From: a virus
Virus record (IMG/VR): IMGVR_UViG_3300043570_002639
Span: 1 to 20,193 of that record
DNA: 20,193 bases
Direction: 5' to 3' (one strand)
Positions within the stretch are counted from its first letter, which is position 1. Every line of letters begins with the position of its first letter. Shown here piece by piece: positions 1 to 5,535 of this stretch. The notes under the pieces are model-generated. The model was not told the DNA's origin and ran no database searches. It saw only the letters and a program-made list of their open reading frames with translations. Made by a program: the position numbers and the translations under genes.

Positions 1-1
1 A

Positions 2-172
2 GAAGCGTTTATGGTGTTACCAATAAATGTAAAAAATCAAGTAACTGGCTTTTTATTGGTGCAATGGTGTAGTTCTATAAAAACAGAAGAAATAGACAAA
101 GAGCTTGTAGTTAAAGAAATTGGAAAAATTCGTAACCTAGTAGCCATACAGCTAGGTTTACAGAAACACTAA
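2..172 (+). CDS. C-terminal fragment of an unrecognised protein (5' truncated by window edge)
   Basis: An open frame enters from the left edge and ends at TAA 170-172, leaving 56 residues; its start lies outside the window. The fragment reads as a hydrophobic beta-like stretch (VTGFLLVQW) followed by a charged helix (KTEEIDKELVVKEIGKI) and the end LQKH. This strand-then-helix end is reminiscent of the last part of a GAF-type domain, but so short a piece cannot settle that. The stop overlaps the late-promoter-like box in front of the next gene, so the two genes are closely spaced on the same strand. Function unknown. Confidence 0.6.
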   Translation, partial: EAFMVLPINVKNQVTGFLLVQWCSSIKTEEIDKELVVKEIGKIRNLVAIQLGLQKH

Positions 173-176
173 ATAC
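169..176 (+). promoter_or_regulatory. T4-late-type promoter box CTAAATAC, leaderless arrangement
   Basis: CTAAATAC differs from the T4 late consensus TATAAATA mainly at its first bases. The TAAATA core ends at 175, five bases before the ATG at 181. In T4 the box spans about -13 to -6, so +1 would fall on the A of the ATG. No Shine-Dalgarno sequence precedes this ATG. The 12-mer CTAAATACCTTT next to the start codon recurs exactly in front of the resolvase gene on the other strand. Confidence 0.55.
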
Positions 177-180
177 CTTT

Positions 181-1386
181 ATGAATACAAAATTACCAAA
201 ATTATGCGAAGGTTGTGGCTGCGATCAACAAGAAAAGTTATCTAAACTTAAGAGTCAAATAAAAGCCAAGTATCTTGGTAGTGTTGATTCTGAAGAACAA
301 TCAAATACTCCTGTTACCGAATACGTAAATTCTATTATTGATGTAAATTTATCCAGTTTGGTTGGAAAAAAGGCATTAATAGAGTCTAATGATGGTATAT
401 TTTTTGGTACTTTTGGTTTCTTTAAAGATAAAATGGCTCTATATGAAGGAGATTTTGTTAAAAAGACCTTTATTTCTGAAAATATAATTAAATTTATTTG
501 TGAAGGTAGTAAGTTTGTTAAGAGAGATGTTGGAAGTGTGATTTCCACTAAAAATGACAAAAATCCTCATGACGAAAAGAAAAGAAAACATGACCATACC
601 ATTAAAGATAATAGCCGTGGTGAATTGATTCATGAAGAAATTCATAAGCGTGGAGACAATTTTGTTGTTACTACAAAAGGTGGTGAGCGAGTATTAGGCA
701 CACATCCAACTAAAGAAAAGGCACTAAAACAATTAGCTGCTGTTGAAATTAGCAAGCGTAGTGTAAATGAAGATTTTGCTGTTTTACTTCGAGATCGTTT
801 GAAATCTAAGTTTTTTGGTCAGCTTCAAGAAGAAGTAGTAAACCAAGAAAATGAATTTACTATGACGGAAGCAGAAATAGCAAAACGAGATAGAATGGCA
901 GATGCCATGATGAATAGTTCAAATTTTAATCCAAAGTTAAAGGGTAAAGATACCAAGGAAAATGCTGCTCATCGTATTGCCACATTTAAAGTGATGGGTG
1001 GTGGTAGAAAAGATAGTGGTTATGAACCAGGTTTATTCTCTGGCGGAAGAGATGAAAGTGCTCCTAAACGAACTAGAAGCCAAAGGCGTGATGATGCTCG
1101 TATAATAATGGGCGACAAGTCTCAAGAGAAATCTGATAAAAAGGTTTTAAAGTCTACTCGAAAGAAAATTCCAAACACTAACCGAACAACTGGTCTTTCT
1201 GGATCTAGCAAGAATGTTCCCAAGAATCGTCGAAAAGCAGCAAAGCAAAAGGCTAGTCGCAAGACAGTTACTGACCGCAAAACCTTTGCCAACCTTAAAG
1301 GCTCAGATAAATTATCTTTAGCTGCGTATCGAAAGAGGCGACTTGCCAGGAATTTGAAATCTAGTAGATATTCTGTCAGTAAATAA
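181..1386 (+). CDS. Basic phage protein with possible capsid-targeting N-terminus; putative internal virion protein
   Basis: This 401-residue protein has no recognised enzymatic domain. The N-terminus MNTKLPKLCEGCGC has L8-C9-E10 followed by G11, matching the L/I-x-E cut consensus of the T4 prohead protease gp21 in the same register as T4 internal proteins. Around residues 158-195 is a segment (FVVTTKGGERVLGTHPTKEK, then AL-rich helix) like a short module common in phage proteins: a two-strand G-rich turn and a helix ending in ISKR. Residues 228-275 (EAEIAKRDRMADAMM onward) resemble another T4-like phage segment. The last 110 residues are very rich in Lys and Arg, as expected for a nucleic-acid-binding internal protein. 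The ATG at 181 lacks a Shine-Dalgarno site and follows a TAAATA box by 5 bases. Virion role is inferred; the ORF itself is clear. Confidence 0.75.
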   Translation: MNTKLPKLCEGCGCDQQEKLSKLKSQIKAKYLGSVDSEEQSNTPVTEYVNSIIDVNLSSLVGKKALIESNDGIFFGTFGFFKDKMALYEGDFVKKTFISENIIKFICEGSKFVKRDVGSVISTKNDKNPHDEKKRKHDHTIKDNSRGELIHEEIHKRGDNFVVTTKGGERVLGTHPTKEKALKQLAAVEISKRSVNEDFAVLLRDRLKSKFFGQLQEEVVNQENEFTMTEAEIAKRDRMADAMMNSSNFNPKLKGKDTKENAAHRIATFKVMGGGRKDSGYEPGLFSGGRDESAPKRTRSQRRDDARIIMGDKSQEKSDKKVLKSTRKKIPNTNRTTGLSGSSKNVPKNRRKAAKQKASRKTVTDRKTFANLKGSDKLSLAAYRKRRLARNLKSSRYSVSK

Positions 1387-1391
1387 TTCCG

Positions 1392-1399
1392 TATAAATA
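1392..1399 (+). promoter_or_regulatory. T4-late-type promoter box TATAAATA
   Basis: Exact match to the T4 late consensus, 14 bases before the ATG at 1414. A strong Shine-Dalgarno sequence AAAGGAGA (1401-1408) lies between. By T4 spacing the transcript would start near 1405, inside that Shine-Dalgarno site, so either the start point differs slightly or the leader is very short. Confidence 0.6.
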
Positions 1400-1413
1400 C
1401 AAAGGAGACAAAA

Positions 1414-1980
1414 ATGAAAAAGTACAAAGATTTACGATTACAATTAAACGAAGGCGAAAATACCGAAGGCGGAGCTCTTGGCGGATACCCAGCACAGAGT
1501 GTTCGATCTGCGACATCTGATTACGGCGTTCACCGCATTGAAAGCACAGAACAAGTTCAAAGAATTCAGGCTTTCTTGAGCGCATTCACTGGTCGTGAGT
1601 ACCTGGAGCCTCGTGCAGCTTTGTCTTTGATGCGAGTCAAGATCAACTTGGCTGGTTTAGACTTTGAGTTTAACGGTAAGACTCCAATCAATGTTGGCGT
1701 TGTGAACTACCTGAAGCTGACTCGCTTTGGTGGCACGTTTGGTACCACACCAACACACAATCTGATGAAGGACGGCTTCAAGGTAACCGATGGCGTGGAA
1801 GATACGCTTGACGGAGACCATTTGGCTATTGCTCTTCGTGTAGACGAAGCACCGTCTGGACTGTACAAGATGACTGCTAGTGTTATGCGATACTCTGGAG
1901 ACAGTCCAGAACAAGGTCAACGCACTCCTGCTGCTATTGATACTCCTTTGGATGCTTCTGGACTTAATAACCAAAAATAA
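1414..1980 (+). CDS. Probable virion structural protein of unknown fold
   Basis: The 188-residue product has no family I can name with confidence. It has the strongest ribosome site of the rightward block (AAAGGAGA, six bases from ATG) and an exact TATAAATA box just upstream, which suggests high late expression as for a virion component. After a charged N-terminus the protein looks beta-rich (MRVKINLAGLDFEF at about 71-84, TRFGGTFGTT at 104-113) with a disordered C-terminal tail. Residues 11-13 are L-N-E followed by G, a possible gp21-type cut three residues later than in the neighbouring basic proteins. Codons are richer in G and C than those of the upstream gene. The next gene starts three bases after the stop. 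A capsid, decoration or tail component is plausible but not shown. Confidence 0.75.
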   Translation: MKKYKDLRLQLNEGENTEGGALGGYPAQSVRSATSDYGVHRIESTEQVQRIQAFLSAFTGREYLEPRAALSLMRVKINLAGLDFEFNGKTPINVGVVNYLKLTRFGGTFGTTPTHNLMKDGFKVTDGVEDTLDGDHLAIALRVDEAPSGLYKMTASVMRYSGDSPEQGQRTPAAIDTPLDASGLNNQK

Positions 1981-1983
1981 ATT

Positions 1984-2364
1984 ATGCTTTATGAACCTCT
2001 GAGTGAAGACAATTTTTTGTTGTATTCGATTAAAATGTATGATAATCCCAATTGTATTGGTATTTCAGAGTTTTATGACGATCTCAACAGAATCAAGTAC
2101 ATTAAGAGGTTGTTCAACAAGTATGATTTAAAGAAGACACTCAAGGATCGTTTACTGCTTAATCACATAATGATACTTAATAATGTGTTTGGAGTTGAAG
2201 CTTGCTCACGAATTCTTTTCTTTAAGACTGAACCCAGATATCATTCCTACCTAAAAACATTTCTATACTTTCTTCAAATCCTACCTAAAAGAGTGCCAGA
2301 AGTTAAATTAGAGGATATTCCGTTAGATCACCGAATAATGAAAGTGTTAAAAGAAATCACATGA
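1984..2364 (+). CDS. Conserved T4-like marine phage protein of unknown function
   Basis: This 126-residue protein is mostly helical, with the pattern EFYDDLNRIKYIKRLFNKY (residues 29-47), then LLLNHIMILNNVFGVEA (58-74) and a C-terminal LFFKTEPRYHSYLKTFLYFL stretch. I recognise this as a small protein seen repeatedly in uncultured marine T4-like phages (a DUF7207-like family, from memory), usually near structural genes; no biochemical role is known to me. There is no Shine-Dalgarno site and the ATG lies three bases after the upstream stop, so translation probably depends on coupling. Its TGA overlaps the next ATG (ATGA at 2361-2364). It also has L6-S7-E8, but lacks the rest of the targeting-peptide pattern and I treat that as chance. 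Confidence 0.75.
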   Translation: MLYEPLSEDNFLLYSIKMYDNPNCIGISEFYDDLNRIKYIKRLFNKYDLKKTLKDRLLLNHIMILNNVFGVEACSRILFFKTEPRYHSYLKTFLYFLQILPKRVPEVKLEDIPLDHRIMKVLKEIT

Positions 2365-2924
2365 ATGCAAGTAAACTCTCTCAAATAATTACCAGCTTTA
2401 CTCTGTATAAGTTTGTGGATGCCCTGACTACTCCATTCACCAGACTTGGTGCCTACAGTCTAGGCATTATTGATGCGAATGGCAGGCAACTAAAAGATCT
2501 TGGCAGTTTAACACCAAGAGAACTGCAACAGTTTACTCCGTTTGATCAGTTGATTGTGGCTTTAAAAAGAATTATTGTGAAAGTTCCTGATCCTTATGTT
2601 CGTGCTCATCTTACCAATGTGCCTGCCGCTCTTGCCCTGTTCACAGAAGAATGTGTGAAGGCTGGTGGTAATGGTGCCATGTTCCTGAAGGGAGCAATGC
2701 GTGAACTAGAGGCTTGTGGTGTTTTACAGGAAGACGGAGAAGCAGCCGTTGCTGCTCCTATTGCCAACAGCGTAGCCGCAGGTGGCATAGCTGGAATGAA
2801 GCCTGATGACATTGGAGTGCCTGTTTCCGTTCAAAAACGCATACAACAGAGTGCAGGACGACATATGGCACGTAGAAAGAAGAATAGCCTAAATACTACA
2901 GGAGAATCAAATGATACCAACTGA
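2361..2924 (+). CDS. Conserved T4-like phage hypothetical protein
   Basis: The 187-residue product opens with a helical segment (FTLYKFVDALTTPFTRLGAY) followed by LGIIDANGRQLKDL and a T-rich linker before a second helical part (FDQLIVALKRIIVKVPDPY). That N-terminal arrangement, a helix ending in LTTPFxxxxAYxLGIID, recurs in small proteins of marine T4-like phages, sometimes near head or scaffold genes; I cannot assign a role. An Ala/Gly-rich stretch (about 128-146) and a basic C-terminus with HMARRKK follow. The gene starts inside the stop of the previous gene (ATGA) and its last 14 bases overlap the next gene, so the three appear co-translated. Confidence 0.7.
   Translation: MNASKLSQIITSFTLYKFVDALTTPFTRLGAYSLGIIDANGRQLKDLGSLTPRELQQFTPFDQLIVALKRIIVKVPDPYVRAHLTNVPAALALFTEECVKAGGNGAMFLKGAMRELEACGVLQEDGEAAVAAPIANSVAAGGIAGMKPDDIGVPVSVQKRIQQSAGRHMARRKKNSLNTTGESNDTN
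2889..2896 (+). promoter_or_regulatory. T4-late-type promoter box CTAAATAC
   Basis: Located inside the 3' end of the upstream gene, 15 bases between the TAAATA core and the ATG at 2911, with the Shine-Dalgarno AGGAG at 2900-2904 in between. It would give the membrane-protein gene its own late start in addition to readthrough. Confidence 0.5.
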
Positions 2925-3348
2925 ACTAATTTCACTCATTGGTGGCGGATTCACTGGATTCCTTTTTCGTTACATGGCTCAGAAGAGTCAGGACCAAAAA
3001 GAGATGTTTAACCAACTCATGGCTGCTAACAAGCAGACCACCGAGAATCAAGATAAAGCCGTGCAGCGTGTCTCAGTGGATGCTGGACGTGTTGTGCGTC
3101 AAGTTATTGTGTTGGGAGTTCTGTTTGCCACACTACTTGCTCCGTTCATACTGCCGTTCTTTGGCACACCAACATTTGTGGAAGTTGATGCAACCACACC
3201 AGAGGGACTGTTTGGTTTGATTCCTTCTTCTACCAGAAAATTCTTTGTGGAAATCAATGGGTATTTGTTTACTAGTGAAAATCGTCAGATCTTACTTTCA
3301 ATCGTAGGATTCTATTTTGGATCAGCTGCAGCCAGCAATAAATCTTAA
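2911..3348 (+). CDS. Three-helix membrane protein, holin candidate
   Basis: The 145-residue protein has three hydrophobic segments: residues about 4-22 (ISLIGGGFTGFLF), 64-85 (QVIVLGVLFATLLAPFILPF) and 124-141 (QILLSIVGFYFGSAA). A Gln/Lys-rich, probably helical stretch lies between the first two. This size and topology match the small three-helix holin-type proteins common in marine phage genomes; holins open the inner membrane at the end of infection. It is unrelated in layout to the single-helix T4 holin gpT. The gene has its own late box and AGGAG ribosome site. The following gene encodes a tiny lipoprotein with a membrane helix, which supports a lysis context, though no endolysin is present in this window. 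Alternative: a virion or host-membrane protein unrelated to lysis. Confidence 0.6.
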   Translation: MIPTELISLIGGGFTGFLFRYMAQKSQDQKEMFNQLMAANKQTTENQDKAVQRVSVDAGRVVRQVIVLGVLFATLLAPFILPFFGTPTFVEVDATTPEGLFGLIPSSTRKFFVEINGYLFTSENRQILLSIVGFYFGSAAASNKS

Positions 3349-3357
3349 GGATATTAT

Positions 3358-3600
3358 ATGAAATATATTACAAAAGCTCGTTTAGTATTGGCGTTGACAA
3401 TTTTTTGTTTTTTTACTGCTTGCAACACAACTCCTGTGATCATTCCTGATATTTCCACCAATGCGGCACAACACGCAGATAATATTTCTCAACGAAATGG
3501 TTGGGGATGGATTTTGTGGTATCTTCCTGTGCTGTTCTTGGCAGTAGCATGGGGATGGACTGTACTGGTTAAACGAAAAAGAATTAATGCAGATTCATGA
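3358..3600 (+). CDS. Small lipoprotein with C-terminal membrane helix (spanin-like topology)
   Basis: The 80-residue protein has a signal peptide with a basic start (KYITKAR), a hydrophobic core (LVLALTIFCFF) and a lipobox-like FTAC, predicting cleavage before C22 and lipidation. The mature part has about 27 polar residues, then one membrane helix (about 50-71, WILWYLPVLFLAVAWGWTVL) and a basic KRKR end that should stay in the cytoplasm. A lipid anchor at one end and a membrane helix at the other is the layout of unimolecular spanins such as T1 gp11, which fuse inner and outer membranes during lysis. This protein is much shorter than that example. An AAGGA ribosome site (3347-3351) precedes the ATG by six bases. 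The stop overlaps the next ATG. Confidence 0.6.
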   Translation: MKYITKARLVLALTIFCFFTACNTTPVIIPDISTNAAQHADNISQRNGWGWILWYLPVLFLAVAWGWTVLVKRKRINADS

Positions 3601-3971
3601 AATCTTTTCTAGAATATCTAACCGAAGAAAAGGATGCTTGTTACCGAAAGGTAATGGCATCTTACGGTAAATGGAGTGCCAGAGCAGCACAAGCCACTGC
3701 TAAGTGTCGCAAATCAAAGGGTGATGTTCGCAAAACTAAAAGTGGAGCAAACCTTAAACGATGGGGAGCAGAAAAGTGGAAAGACACTAAATCGGGTAAA
3801 GCTTGCGGTGCGGGTGGAAAAAACGAGTACTGCAGACCAACTAAACGAGTGAGTTCTAGTACTCCAAAGACAACAGGAGAGATGAGTGCTGCCGAACTAA
3901 AAAGTAAGAAGGCAGAAAAGTCACGAGTAGGAATGAATGGAGCATTTGGAAACAAGGTAACACCAGCATGA
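3597..3971 (+). CDS. Basic Cys-containing phage protein with capsid-targeting-like N-terminus (DUF5872-like)
   Basis: This 124-residue, very Lys/Arg-rich protein begins MKSFLEYLTEE, close in pattern and register to the MKTYQEFIAE targeting peptide of T4 internal proteins, with L8-T9-E10 as a possible prohead-protease cut. Next is a segment with two cysteines (ACYRKVMASYGKW and ATAKCRKS, about residues 14-40) typical of small modules in marine T4-like phage proteins. Residues about 57-95 contain WGAEKWKDTKSG, CGAGG, YCRPTKRVS and STPKT, which I associate with the DUF5872 family; no function is established. The ATG overlaps the upstream stop (ATGA) and the gene's own stop overlaps the following ATG. 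The basic charge and N-terminus suggest an internal head protein. That role is inferred. Confidence 0.7.
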   Translation: MKSFLEYLTEEKDACYRKVMASYGKWSARAAQATAKCRKSKGDVRKTKSGANLKRWGAEKWKDTKSGKACGAGGKNEYCRPTKRVSSSTPKTTGEMSAAELKSKKAEKSRVGMNGAFGNKVTPA

Positions 3972-4342
3972 AATCATTTCGAGAATATCTAACCGAAGCT
4001 TGTTGGAGTGGATATAAGGCTGTAGGCAAAAAACGAAAAGGTAAACGTCAAGTTCCTAACTGTGTGCCTGTAAACGAAACTGCGGCATGGACACGCAAAG
4101 AAGGAAAGAATCCTACAGGTGGTCTGAATGCAGCGGGTGTTGCTTCTTATAGAAAAGAAAATCCTGGAAGTAAATTAAAGATGGCAGTAACAACACCTCC
4201 TTCAAAATTAAAAAAAGGATCTAAAGCAGCAAAAAGAAGAAAATCTTTTTGTGCCAGAATGGGCGGAATGCCTGGAGCCATGAAAAAACCAAATGGAGAG
4301 CCTACTCGTAAAGCCCTGGCTCTTCGCAAGTGGAATTGCTAA
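3968..4342 (+). CDS. Basic phage protein with capsid-targeting-like N-terminus (DUF6321-like)
   Basis: The 124-residue product begins MKSFREYLTEA: L8-T9-E10 then A11, the closest match in the window to the T4 internal-protein processing site. It continues with a CWSGYKAVGKKRKGKRQVP module ending NCVPV, frequent in phage structural and unknown proteins. It then has a domain running from AAWTRKEGKNPTGGLN (about 37) through KRRKSFCARMGGM to the terminal ALRKWNC; I associate this with the DUF6321 family, whose function is unknown. Its composition is strongly basic. The gene is joined by ATGA to the previous one, with which it shares the N-terminal ten-residue motif but not the rest, so the two look like different cargo domains on a common leader. 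The stop is followed by a late box. Confidence 0.7.
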   Translation: MKSFREYLTEACWSGYKAVGKKRKGKRQVPNCVPVNETAAWTRKEGKNPTGGLNAAGVASYRKENPGSKLKMAVTTPPSKLKKGSKAAKRRKSFCARMGGMPGAMKKPNGEPTRKALALRKWNC

Positions 4343-4346
4343 AACA

Positions 4347-4354
4347 CTAAATAC
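4347..4354 (+). promoter_or_regulatory. T4-late-type promoter box CTAAATAC
   Basis: Lies in the 32-base gap between two genes. The TAAATA core ends 21 bases before the ATG at 4375, and the Shine-Dalgarno AAAGGAA (4364-4370) lies between, leaving room for a normal short leader from about 4359. Confidence 0.55.
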
Positions 4355-4374
4355 AGTATAACCAAAGGAATAAA

Positions 4375-4965
4375 ATGAACTCAATGTTTCTATCTTTTTT
4401 AAAGAGTATGCAAACCAAAAGCCAAGACGCACAGAACCCAGGACTCTGGGTGAACGGCAATCGTATGCCTATGCAAGAAGGAAAAGGCAATATGGATAAG
4501 GAAAAGGTAATAGATCCAATGGGTACTGGACTAGATGGTTTAGCTGCATCTACTACAGGAGCAGCAGCCAGATCAATCAACCCATGGTCAAAAGTGTCCA
4601 GCAACGCTACAACACGACAAGTTTGGAATGCTAATTCTAGTAATAGAAATCCAGCTAGAGTAAATGTTGAAAACTTATACAGAGAAGATGCTAGAATGAA
4701 TCCATCAGGTAGTCCTAATATTTATAATCCATTAACTAATGTGGCAGATGCAGAAATAGAACTTATGGCTAGGCAAATTACAAGAGGTAATCTTGGTAGT
4801 GGCGGTGGTAGAGCTCCTGGAGCAATGCAGCCTGAACCGATGCAAGAAAACACAAATAGATCTATGTTCTTGACACATCTTCAGGGTATGCAAACCAAGA
4901 GCCAAGGGGCACAAAACCCAGGTCTTTGGGTGAACGGCAATCGTAAGATCAACCCAAACTTTTAA
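4375..4965 (+). CDS. Unrecognised protein with a repeated terminal peptide
   Basis: I do not recognise this 196-residue protein. Its most striking property is that residues 3-30 are repeated near the C-terminus at 163-190 with 23 of 28 identical, both copies containing MQTKSQxAQNPGLWVNGNR. The first copy is followed by PMQEG and the second is preceded by PMQEN. The middle is low in hydrophobic residues and rich in Asn, Ala, Gly and Arg, so it may be mostly disordered. The gene has its own late box and a good AAAGGAA ribosome site. Its 3' end overlaps the convergent resolvase gene by 17 bases, and a strong hairpin 40 bases downstream can end its transcript. A virion-associated protein is plausible from context only. 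Confidence 0.65.
   Translation: MNSMFLSFLKSMQTKSQDAQNPGLWVNGNRMPMQEGKGNMDKEKVIDPMGTGLDGLAASTTGAAARSINPWSKVSSNATTRQVWNANSSNRNPARVNVENLYREDARMNPSGSPNIYNPLTNVADAEIELMARQITRGNLGSGGGRAPGAMQPEPMQENTNRSMFLTHLQGMQTKSQGAQNPGLWVNGNRKINPNF
4381..4464 (+). repeat. Direct repeat copy 1 (in-gene)
   Basis: An 84-base stretch that recurs at 4861-4944, exactly 480 bases (160 codons) later in the same frame. The last 59 bases differ at six positions, and the first 25 are more diverged. It encodes the N-terminal copy of the MQTKSQ...LWVNGNR peptide. Confidence 0.85.
4861..4944 (+). repeat. Direct repeat copy 2 (in-gene)
   Basis: C-terminal partner of the repeat at 4381-4464, with 66 of 84 bases identical. Many of the differences in the conserved part change the encoded residue little, which suggests the peptide itself is kept by selection. 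Confidence 0.85.
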
Positions 4966-5506
4966 GTTTCGTATACAGACTCTTACAAATATAATAAGAA
5001 TCGACGATGTCGGAAACTGGGTTTCCGACATCTTTCTTGTCTGGACTAATAGTTCCCTTCAGATCTATTCCAGTCTCCATTAGAAATGCCTGATACATCT
5101 CTTCTTTGTTTGCGTTGCCCTTGCCAGCAGCTTGTTTTTTTACCGCACTCGGAGGAATCACTTCTACTGGAATACTTAGTTGATGCAGACGATATTTGAG
5201 AACGCCAGTGTTCTCTGCAATATGAAACACTTTACCCTTTGCGCCGTATGCATACCCTTCCAGGGCTATCTGGTCGCATCCTATGCACATCTGTAGTGCC
5301 CAGTCTGATATGCTTTCGAATCTGGCAAAATCAGAGTTCCAGTCATCAAACGGATCTCCACGAATATTGGTCAGGAATAATTTTTGATTTTTCTTTACAT
5401 CACTCAGAAAGTAGAATGAACATCTCTGAAACTTGAAAGGCTCTGTGGAGTTAAACACACAGATGCTTGGACTCGTCATGGAATAATCTATACCTGCGAT
5501 AATCAC
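4949..5506 (-). CDS. RuvC-like Holliday junction resolvase
   Basis: The 185-residue protein has the RNase H-fold nuclease pattern of RuvC: a first strand AGIDYSMTS with D7, the strand ALEGYAYG with E83, the PSAVKKQAAGKGNANKEEM segment (119-137), and D166 and D169 with the D-x-x-D spacing of the last two acidic residues of E. coli RuvC. Such enzymes cut four-way junctions; in T4 the unrelated gp49 does this late, to clear DNA for packaging. The start must be GTG at 5504-5506, because the first internal ATG would remove D7. It has no Shine-Dalgarno site and a TAAATA box five bases upstream, so its message may be leaderless. The gene stands alone on this strand among rightward genes. Codons 159-167 form a perfect hairpin. 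Confidence 0.85.
   Translation of the reverse strand: MIIAGIDYSMTSPSICVFNSTEPFKFQRCSFYFLSDVKKNQKLFLTNIRGDPFDDWNSDFARFESISDWALQMCIGCDQIALEGYAYGAKGKVFHIAENTGVLKYRLHQLSIPVEVIPPSAVKKQAAGKGNANKEEMYQAFLMETGIDLKGTISPDKKDVGNPVSDIVDSYYICKSLYTKLKSLG
5006..5040 (+). terminator. Intrinsic terminator-like hairpin inside the opposing resolvase gene
   Basis: The inverted repeat GATGTCGGAAAC (5006-5017), loop TGG, GTTTCCGACATC (5021-5032) is a perfect 12-bp stem with a 3-base loop, followed on the + strand by TTTCTTGT. It lies 40 bases past the stop of the rightward gene ending at 4965, so it fits termination of rightward late transcription. No T-run follows it on the minus strand. Confidence 0.7.
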
Positions 5507-5510
5507 AAAG

Positions 5511-5518
5511 GTATTTAG
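5511..5518 (-). promoter_or_regulatory. T4-late-type promoter box CTAAATAC for the resolvase, leaderless arrangement
   Basis: Read on the minus strand, CTAAATACCTTT immediately precedes the GTG start, identical to the 12 bases before the ATG at 181. By T4 spacing +1 is the G of GTG. Confidence 0.5.
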
Positions 5519-5521
5519 GAG

Positions 5522-5529
5522 TATAAATA
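5522..5529 (+). promoter_or_regulatory. T4-late-type promoter box TATAAATA, near-leaderless arrangement
   Basis: Exact TATAAATA ending six bases before the ATG at 5536, so +1 would be one base before the start codon. AGGAG at 5518-5522 is upstream of or within the box and 13 or more bases from the ATG; it would not be transcribed from this promoter. It is divergent from the resolvase box within a 29-base gap. Confidence 0.6.
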
Positions 5530-5535
5530 GGGTAT

